Below are positions 58,301-64,000 of a stretch of DNA of 64,000 bases, piece after piece; the stretch's first letter is position 1; each line of letters begins with the position of its first letter. A program made the position numbers and the translations under genes. The stretch spans positions 2,032,501-2,096,500 of the forward strand of contig JAWNZC010000122.1 of the NCBI GenBank assembly GCA_035771165.1. Reading direction: 5' to 3'. The notes under the pieces were generated by a model, which worked only from the letters and a program-made list of their open reading frames with translations, had not been told where the DNA came from and did not search any database. The stretch comes from Paragorgia papillata. Its lineage: Eukaryota > Cnidaria > Anthozoa > Scleralcyonacea > Coralliidae.

Positions 58301-59475
58301 GAATTAGGATAAGTTCTACGGGTGTAGCAGCTTTAGCTAGCGTGTTATCATCACTACTGTTCTTGGAAAAGCTAGTGTTGGGTTATGTGGATCTTCCTGA
58401 TGGAAGTGATGATAAAAAACTATTCCTTGCAATGGGATCGTTGAAGTACTTAAAGAAACTCAATCTTAGAGGAACTAGGATAAGTTCTACGGGTGTAGCA
58501 GCTTTAGCTAGCGTGTTATCATCACTACTGTTCTTGGAAAAGCTAGTGTTGAGTGATGTGGATCTTCCTGATGGAAGTGATGATAAAAAACTATTCCTTG
58601 CAATGGGATCGTTGAAGTACTTAAAGAAACTCTATCTTACAGGAATTAGGATAAGTTCTACGGATGTAGCAGCTTTAGCTAGCGTGTTATCATCACTACT
58701 GTTCTTGGAAAAGCTAGTGTTGAGTGATGTGGATCTTCCTGATGGAAGTGATGATAAAAAACTATTCCTTGCAATGGGATCGTTGAAGTACTTAAAGAAA
58801 CTCTATCTTACAGGAATTAGGATAAGTTCTACGGGTGTAGCAACTTTAGCTAGCGTGTTATCATCACTACTGTTCTTGGAAAAGCTAGTGTTGAGTGATG
58901 TGGATCTTCCTGATGGAAGTGATGATAAAAAACTATTCCTTGCAATGGGATCGTTGAAGTACTTAAAGAAACTCTATCTTACAGGAATTAGGATAAGTTC
59001 TACGGGTGTAGCAACTTTAGCTAGCGTGTTATCATCACTACTGTTCTTGGAAAAGCTAGTGTTGAGTGATGTGGATCTTCCTGATGGAAGTGATGATAAA
59101 AAACTATTCCTTGCAATGGGATCGTTGAAGTACTTAAAGAAACTCTATCTTACAGGAATTAGGATAAGTTCTACGGGTGTAGCAGCTTTAGCTAGCGTGT
59201 TATCATCACTACTGTTCTTGGAAAAGCTAGTGTTGAGTGATGTGGATCTTCCTGATGGAATTGATGGTAAAAAACTATTCCTTGCAATGGAATCGTTGAA
59301 GTACTTAAAGAAACTCGATCTTAGAGGAACAAGGATAAGTTCTACTTGTGTAGCAGCTTTAGCTAGCGTGTTACCATCACTACGAGTATTACAAGAGTGT
59401 TTATTGAGTTGGAGTCTTAGTTCTTCCGACAAAAGCAAACTTGCCTCTGTAGTAGGTCCCAGAGTGAAGTTTTAG
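48867..59475 (+). CDS. Gln-rich, leucine-rich-repeat protein (5 exons)
   Basis: Exons: 48867-49068, 49396-49631, 51013-52520, 52698-52728 and 54521-59475. Junctions 1-2, 3-4 and 4-5 agree in phase. Exons 1-2 form a ~146-residue N-terminal domain (FPFSMTTEEFKNKLEEIYPKL ... GRGKLYIRCVKE), resembling a small domain at the start of some transposon or HECT-type proteins in invertebrates (inference). Exon 3 is Ser/Thr-rich, then Gln-rich, then a non-repetitive tail. Exon 5 is ribonuclease-inhibitor-type LRRs, with cores like LEELVLD and GAAALASMLPSL. No NACHT, TIR, death, signal or membrane segment is visible, so the product is probably cytosolic and bound to a protein partner. It looks like the LRR half of an NLR-type sensor without the ATPase. 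Exon 3 is 1,508 bp with phase 0 on both sides, so its frame does not close. Confidence 0.7.
49085..49340. repeat. (ACAG)n/(ACAA)n/(GCAG)n microsatellite in intron 1
   Basis: Begins 17 bp after the exon 1 donor. ACAG, ACAA, GCAG and ATAG blocks in succession. Confidence 0.95.
49396..49631 (+). CDS. LRR gene exon 2
   Basis: The acceptor CTTTTTAG|AT completes an Asp codon. Encodes FLNKDNKVQFPF, LMKADKSNKLERLNL and GKLYIRCVKE; donor GAG|GTAACG, phase 0. Confidence 0.7.
49787..50966. repeat. 60-bp tandem satellite in intron 2 (about 19-20 units)
   Basis: Unit: TTATATATAGGTCAGTGATC, ACTCTCTTTCAGTCATTGAT, ATAGAGGACCCACAGTCCAG. Most units are exactly 60 bp with few substitutions; one has a TA expansion (about 50645) and one a 4-bp GCAT insertion (about 50592). 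Confidence 0.95.
51013..52520 (+). CDS. LRR gene exon 3 (Gln-rich), frame conflict inside
   Basis: The acceptor TTCTTATAG|CATTTC fits phase 0 and gives HFQTTSEGPLAKRRRDS..., with an apparent nuclear-type basic cluster, until a TAA at 51364. From about 51345 to the end a different frame is open: INQQLQLLQQQ... through about 220 Gln-rich residues to SSYMQ at the donor CAG|GTAAGT. A third frame (Ala/Thr-rich) is open over the same repeat. Either the CAG/CAA tract has a one-base indel here or a short intron was missed. Confidence 0.55.
52698..52728 (+). CDS. LRR gene microexon 4 (31 bp)
   Basis: TTTATAG|GAAACT ... GAAC|GTAAGT. Codes ETSTNSRSDE and leaves one base, which exon 5 completes as Leu. 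Confidence 0.6.
53285..53715 (-). pseudogene. CR1/L2-like LINE fragment in intron 4
   Basis: The minus strand reads YLDLIFFFKAVNGLAIID, YQPKRITRFYSSPELV, CKTHFSTLIFF, then shifts frame to FFSRMCRTWNVLPNELKL, FKNQL. The TR.S......CKT..F..SFF.R....WN.LP pattern is the C-terminus of CR1/L2-type reverse transcriptases (known family pattern). Frameshifted and 5'-truncated. Confidence 0.6.
54190..54330. repeat. GTGTGCGCG alternating purine-pyrimidine tract
   Basis: About 140 bp of CGTGTGCGCGCG-like sequence, GC-rich against an AT-rich background, in intron 4. Z-DNA-prone composition. Confidence 0.85.
54521..59475 (+). CDS. LRR gene exon 5: 1,650-residue LRR solenoid
   Basis: The acceptor TTTTCTTCAG|TT gives LDPDDFVKKCEQTGHLEI. 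The first ~580 residues are diverse LRRs of about 28 residues. Then about eleven 58-residue units (DGTVKELFAAIGSLKYLKKL ... LQLLEELVLD) and about seven 57-residue units (DGSDDKKLFLAMGSLKYLKK ... LFLEKLVLSDVDLP), then a short cap ending VVGPRVKF. Uninterrupted over 4.95 kb. Confidence 0.9.
56290..58100 (+). repeat. 174-bp coding tandem repeat (about 11 units)
   Basis: CTGTTCGCAGC recurs every 174 bp (56341, 56515, 56689 ...). Variable positions alternate (DMDLRNN / VMKLCND / VMELCND) in a higher-order pattern. Confidence 0.95.
58195..59360 (+). repeat. 171-bp coding tandem repeat (about 7 units)
   Basis: CTATTCCTTGC recurs every 171 bp (58249, 58420 ...). Central units are almost identical at the DNA level, including synonymous sites. 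Confidence 0.95.
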
Positions 59476-59504
59476 TAGGTTAAGGTGGCTCCTTGTAGTT
59501 TCCA

Positions 59505-60075
59505 TATTTATTACTCGGGCTATCTGTGGTAGGCCGAATCTAGGTTTCGGCTCGGTTTTTCTTTTTTTTTTTGGGTGTCACGATTTTGCATTTTTGCACT
59601 TTTTACTTCCGCTACTATTCATACTTCTGGTGAGTTATTAGCCGTGTGATGGAGTGAGTCCGTGAGGCATGTTGTAAGTTCTTTGCTCCTTTTGCTTTTG
59701 GAGTTCGACAAAAAGTTGAACAGCTTTGCTTTTTCATCAAGGTGTTCTTGCACATTGTTGGTAGATTTCGAAATAGACTGACTGACAATTTGTAGTTTAA
59801 CAGTGATCAGATGTGGCTGACAACTGTCTTATTCGTAAATATGTTCACCAATGTGAAGTATGCACCACATTCAGCTTTCGATCTGATCTTCCTCGGCCCA
59901 CTCCCATCTTTGCTAGCGCGGTATAGATCCTCTGCGGAGGAGAGAGGTCTTCGATTCAGTCTATGATTTTGTGATTGCTGCAATAACACTACAATCAGTA
60001 TCTTTTACCCAAGCACCTCCACACTTTGCTAGTAGCCCGAGTGAACGCCTGACCCAGGCGTCTTGTTGTTTATCA
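59505..60075 (+). repeat. Dispersed repeat R2, short copy, downstream of the LRR gene
   Basis: The left end has TTACTCGGGCTATCTGTGG; the right end has AGTAGCCCGAGTGAACGCC and CAGGCGTCTTGTTGTT. Both ends appear inverted at 26393-28285. It starts 30 bp after the LRR stop codon and may supply its 3' end. Confidence 0.6.
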
Positions 60076-60484
60076 ACTACGATCTTAAACTTCGGCTATT
60101 TTTGTCTAAAAAACATCAGCTAGATTAATATGGGAAAACTATAGAAGAACTATTGCACTAATGAAACGCTTGTCAAGGGAAATGATTGTAACCCAGTGTC
60201 GTCTAGAACATGGAGTCTCAATTTTCTACGAAGGCCAGAGATATAACATTGATTAGAATTTGTCGTCAAGCTTCTGTGAGTCAAGATTTCATCAATCTTC
60301 TGAATAACCTAACCACAATAAAAACCCTAAACCTAGTCACCCCATTTGACGACATATTTTGGAAAGGGCGCAGAAAGACTAGGAGGATCCTTTTGAGTTA
60401 TCTCTTTTAGTGACGACCAGAGCAAAGAGCCAAAATGCAGAATTTCACAATACCTATTTTGAGCAATGCATAGAGTGGGTCGGT

Positions 60485-60625
60485 TATGACACAAAAATTA
60501 AGTTTGGCTAATTTGAAAGAACACTTAAAATGACAAAGTAACATCTTTTGCAGTTTTTGCGTTTTCTTCCTTCGTTTTTGAGATATTTCAGTTTGTTTGA
60601 TATGCAATAGACGCATGTTGTGCGT
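60485..60625 (+). repeat. Single arm of the 2712-3165 foldback family
   Basis: ACAAAAATTAAGTTTGGCTAA, AATTTGAAAGAACAC, GAGATATTTCAGTTTGTTTGA. Confidence 0.6.
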
Positions 60626-60759
60626 AAAGGCTTAAGACAGCAAGACGGAAAATCTTTTATTCAATTTTGATTTTATCTAGAAGTACTTTCCGTATGAGAA
60701 AGTATATAGCGCTCTTATTAAATCATTATCTCATCATGTTCCAGAGATATTCAGATTTT

Positions 60760-61124
60760 TGTAACATGTAAATAAGATGCCTTATGATGTCAATCATCTA
60801 CTCCAACAGATCAAACAAACTTTCCCAAGTGAGAAAGATATCAAGCAATAACTGTGTACATTGCAATGTAACATTCCTATTAAAGTTTCAGCACAATCTA
60901 CCTATTTTTTCCGTAGATATTGCTCCAGTTTATGGAATTAGTGGAGTAGTTGACGTCATAAGCTATCTTATTTGCATTTTTTTATAACCAAAATATCTTT
61001 GGAACAAGATATTTTGGTTATATAAAGACAAATTGGACAAGAGAGGAGGCTATTCTTTATTTAAAAACACTTCTAAATAAACTCAAAATTGGGGTAGACA
61101 ATTTTGGCGTCTTACTGCCCCTTT
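60760..61124 (+). repeat. Repeat shared with 40070-40510
   Basis: ATCTACTCCAACAGATCAAAC, GATATCAAGCAATAACTGTG and GACAATTTTGGCGTCT recur in the same order. The right end, TTACTGCCCCTTTAA, resembles a TTAA-type terminus. Confidence 0.6.
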
Positions 61125-61377
61125 AAATTAACCAAGTGCGAGGTCTGTACGGGAAAGTATTTGCCTGATGTTTCAGTAGAGACCGCCGAGCAAACGAGGT
61201 TAATAAGCCGTTTATTATATATGGCTTTTGGTCGTTTTCTTATTTGTTATTAGCTCTACATTCGTCATCAGATTTTGCCCTTTACCTAATTAGTCCTTAC
61301 AAGAAGTTTTCATAAAAACAAACACTAATATTCCAGGATGTATTATTGTTCAACATTTTCCCAACGAAAATGTCTAA

Positions 61378-61785
61378 GGCCTGCGCTAAACGTTGCACAA
61401 CAGACGAATTTAATTCAGACGAATTTAATTGTTTGAATTTTATTCGATTAAATTCGACGCACGAATTATTAAATTCGTCTCAGCAATTAAATTCGTCTGA
61501 GTCAGACGGATAGTGCGACGATAATGCGTGTTCGAGATACACGACGAATTATCGTCGCGTATAATTAAATGTTTCTCTTTTGTCTGTGAAAATTCGGCGC
61601 CATGTTTTCAAGAAGTCGTTTTCAGGCTCCACAAGTCCAAGTAAAAACAATTAAATTCGACTGAAATTCAACGTTTAACTCGACGTCGCATTTACGTCGC
61701 ATTACCGACGGAGTTAATTCGAATTAAATTCGTCTGAATTAAATTCGTCTATTGTGCGACGTTTCGCGCACGCCTAATTTTCTTT
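61378..61785. repeat. Cluster of ATTAAATTCGTCTGA motifs
   Basis: At least six direct or inverted AATTAAATTCGTCTGA-like motifs with GTCGCATTTACGTCGCATT. Related to 41480-42195. 61786-62156 has nothing recognised. Confidence 0.7.
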
Positions 61786-62160
61786 TATTTTCATTCAAAT
61801 CAATTCAGAAATTTTCCCGCCAAAACTTTCAGGTGTAAAAAAATACGTAATGCCTTCCCACAATGCCAGAAGAGCATTAATTACCGCTTTTTTCGGACCT
61901 TTTAGCAACCAGTGTGCCATTTGACGTAATGACCTGAAAACAATTTCAAGTCGCGATCGAGCCATATAATAAATGTACAGCAGTGACTTATCGGAGAAGA
62001 TTATATATCTTTTCTATTATCAAACGCGGAAATCACTTAAAATTCTACATGTTTGATGTTGTAGGATAAACACACGCACATGCTCCCTTCAAATTAAGTT
62101 TAGTTTCTCTCGGCATAGACAACGTTATTTTTTAAAATTTAATCCAATGAACTTCCCAAA

Positions 62161-62376
62161 GTGAAATAAAAGTAGTGTGTTGCGTAGGCAGTGTTGAAAT
62201 ACAAATCGAAATATAGTAAGGTTTGAGTACTGCCGAAAATATTGAACGTAGTTTCTAACGTTTCGAGCGAAGGCCCTTCGTCAGAGACAAACGTGACGAA
62301 GTGCCTTTGCTCGAAACGTTAGAAAGTACGTTCAATATTTTCGGCAGTACTCAGTCAAACCTTACTATATTTCGAA
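62161..62376 (+). repeat. Family H, complete hairpin copy
   Basis: Prefix GTGTTGCGTAGGCAGTG, then ~80-bp arms from CGAAATATAGTAAGGTTTGA to CGAAGGCCCTTCGTCAGAG and the inverse. Confidence 0.85.
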
Positions 62377-62504
62377 CTTACCAATAGGTCGTTTTTGAAG
62401 CTATTCAAAACATTCACAGTACGTGTTTTATCAGCTCGCTATCGCCTCGTGTTTTAAATATTTAACAATTAGACAAGGAGTCCGAGTTGTCTATTTAACA
62501 AATA

Positions 62505-62640
62505 GATTCCATTTTGCCGTTGTCTGTTCAGTTATAGATGCACAGATGACGTCACAACGTAGTCGAGTGGGTCACATTGTTACGTCCTCTGTGCATCTAT
62601 AACTGAACAGACAACAACAACAAAAATGGTCAGAAAAAAG
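62505..62640. mobile_element. Foldback element
   Basis: GTTGTCTGTTCAGTTATAGA / TCTATAACTGAACAGACAAC with a ~60-bp centre. Confidence 0.75.
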
Positions 62641-62806
62641 CAAGTCAGCTGACGTGATCCATGTGTCTGTCCTCTAATAGATCATGGGCAGCAACCAATA
62701 AAAACACGCATAGCAACCAGGGTATTGTATAAAAGCTGATAGTCGATGACGCGCAGCCAAGATGACTATCGTTGATAGACAACGAGGACGAGTTGCCTAA
62801 CTGTTT

Positions 62807-63010
62807 TAGTATAAACCAACTAGTCGGACAAACTATTATTTTAAAGAAACAAACTGAAACCTCAGCAATATGCGAGTTTTCTACCGTTATTTTGCATGTA
62901 AAACTTGACTTTTTCGCTACTAGTGGTCTATAACCAATAGACAGTGAGTATCGCAGCTAATTAATCGGAATGCAGCATTTGTAATAGTCCACTAGTTGGT
63001 TTATACTAAT
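62807..63010. mobile_element. MITE, ~25-bp inverted ends
   Basis: AGTATAAACCAACTAGT / ACTAGTTGGTTTATACT, about 204 bp. Confidence 0.75.
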
Positions 63011-63171
63011 ACATAATATAGTTGTAATAGATACGATATATATATATCACGCCTCTTTTAGGAAATCAGCAGTTTGTTCTTAGTGTTAAAATTGTTTTTA
63101 CCTATAGATATGATTTGCGTGTAATTATAACACCAGTTGTAATAATATTTTCTTACAGTAACCTTACTCTA

Positions 63172-63893
63172 AACTTATTTTCGCCAGACTTAATTTTCGC
63201 GAATTTCACGACCGAAAAAGGAATCGCGAAAAATTTGTCACGCCAAAAAAGTCGTAAAAATTAAAAACGCGAAATTTTATACCCTACTATCAAACGGAGT
63301 ATTGTTTTCTTATGTTGCACATAAGTGCAGCTTAATGTATTTATCATTAAGATTAATTAATATTCGGAACTAAGACTTGGGCCTATAAACATCGAAATTT
63401 TTATGATTCAATCTTATTTAAATTAATTTGTGTTGAGTTGGACTCTCGAAAAATTCGACGTTTAATTTTGCCCAAGCCTTGAAGTGTCTATAAAGCGAAA
63501 AACGCGTTGGCATTTTTGCCGCTTTAATGAACAGAGGAGCATATGGTAGGAGCATATATTCACTGAAAAGGCAATTTGCATGGTGACGTGAGATGGCATT
63601 GTGTCCTACCATGTTTCTCTATTCATTAAAACAACAAAAATATTTGCCAATGAGCTTTTCACATTAAATAAATAGAGTTTACACTTTTGCTGTGAGTCGA
63701 GTTTCATTCTTGACGTCAGACCAAGGTGGAAAAAAAAAAAGGTTATAAAATGACAACAATTTTGCGAAATTAAATTCCGGCAGCACATTTTATTTAAGAA
63801 AGTAGAATTTCCATCCAAATCGCGAAAATCAGTGTTCTCGCGAAATTTGGCCTTCCGATTTCCGCGAAATTAGTTCCCGCGAAAATAAGCTAC
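63172..63893. mobile_element. TCGCGAAA-motif element
   Basis: CTTATTTTCGC at the left and GCGAAAATAAG at the right, with many TTCGCGAAA and CGCGAAATT motifs in both terminal ~120 bp. The centre has no supported gene. Confidence 0.6.
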
Positions 63894-64000
63894 TAGTCAA
63901 TTCTATTATTATTATTGAATATTGTAGTAATGTAACGATAATTAGTCTGTAAAGTGTAACAAGACATTGTGCCAATGGAAAACTTATAGATAATTGTTTA

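Noticed and set aside
59145..59438. Minus-strand frame over the LRR repeats
   Set aside because: Antisense shadow of the 171-bp coding repeat.
60210..60410. 66-codon frame after the LRR gene
   Set aside because: No domain, no splice support, and it runs into repeat sequence.

Overview
This is a eukaryotic, intron-containing, AT-rich and very repeat-rich window from a metazoan. The evidence is GT-AG split genes, a four-exon mitochondrial-type cytochrome P450, a leucine-rich-repeat (LRR) gene with a glutamine-rich exon, a 5S-rRNA-headed SINE, a tRNA-headed SINE and many TTAA-flanked DNA transposons. Gene style and repeat content suggest a cnidarian or another non-bilaterian invertebrate. That assignment is inference; nothing here identifies a species. 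No prokaryotic features were seen.

Two host-type genes are well supported. (1) Minus strand, 33816 down to 21586: a four-exon P450 whose splice phases join into one 517-aa frame, with an N-terminal mitochondrial presequence, C-helix W..R, K-helix ExxR and the heme loop FGxGxRxCxG. Its three introns are filled with microsatellites, nested LINE fragments and SINEs. (2) Plus strand, 48867 to 59475: a five-exon gene with a short N-terminal domain, a Gln-rich exon and one huge LRR exon (1,650 codons). The end of the LRR exon is a recent tandem amplification of 174-bp and 171-bp units. Exon 3 has a reading-frame conflict.

Most of the rest is transposons. 0-5 kb: foldback and TIR elements. 4.86-9.59 kb: a Ginger-like element with 34-bp TIRs and a broken gene (integrase-type H2C2 zinc finger, Ulp1-type protease, PHD finger). 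10.0-12.94 kb: a TTAA-flanked Kolobok-like element with a P2X7-ballast-like reading frame on one strand and transposase-like exons on the other. 13-21 kb: MITEs, one arm of a 0.6-kb dispersed inverted repeat, and an unrecognised coiled-coil frame. 22.9-26.3 kb: three nested 5'-truncated LINE copies plus an opposing retrotransposon pseudogene, all with (ATT)n tails. 28-30 kb: two SINE classes sharing a central core. 33.8-42.4 kb: a MITE next to the P450 start codon, a second Kolobok-like element with a decayed THAP domain and a C2H2 gene, and a hAT MITE with a perfect 8-bp target duplication nested in another element. 44-48.4 kb: foldback elements, one holding a tRNA-like module, and a 5S-SINE split by another insertion. 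59.5-64 kb: more dispersed repeats.

The signals most worth following are the ballast-domain frame inside a transposon, the LRR gene with its repeat array and a 60-bp intronic satellite carrying splice-like motifs, the palindrome with a tRNA-like core, and the P450 whose splice sites abut microsatellites and LINE tails.
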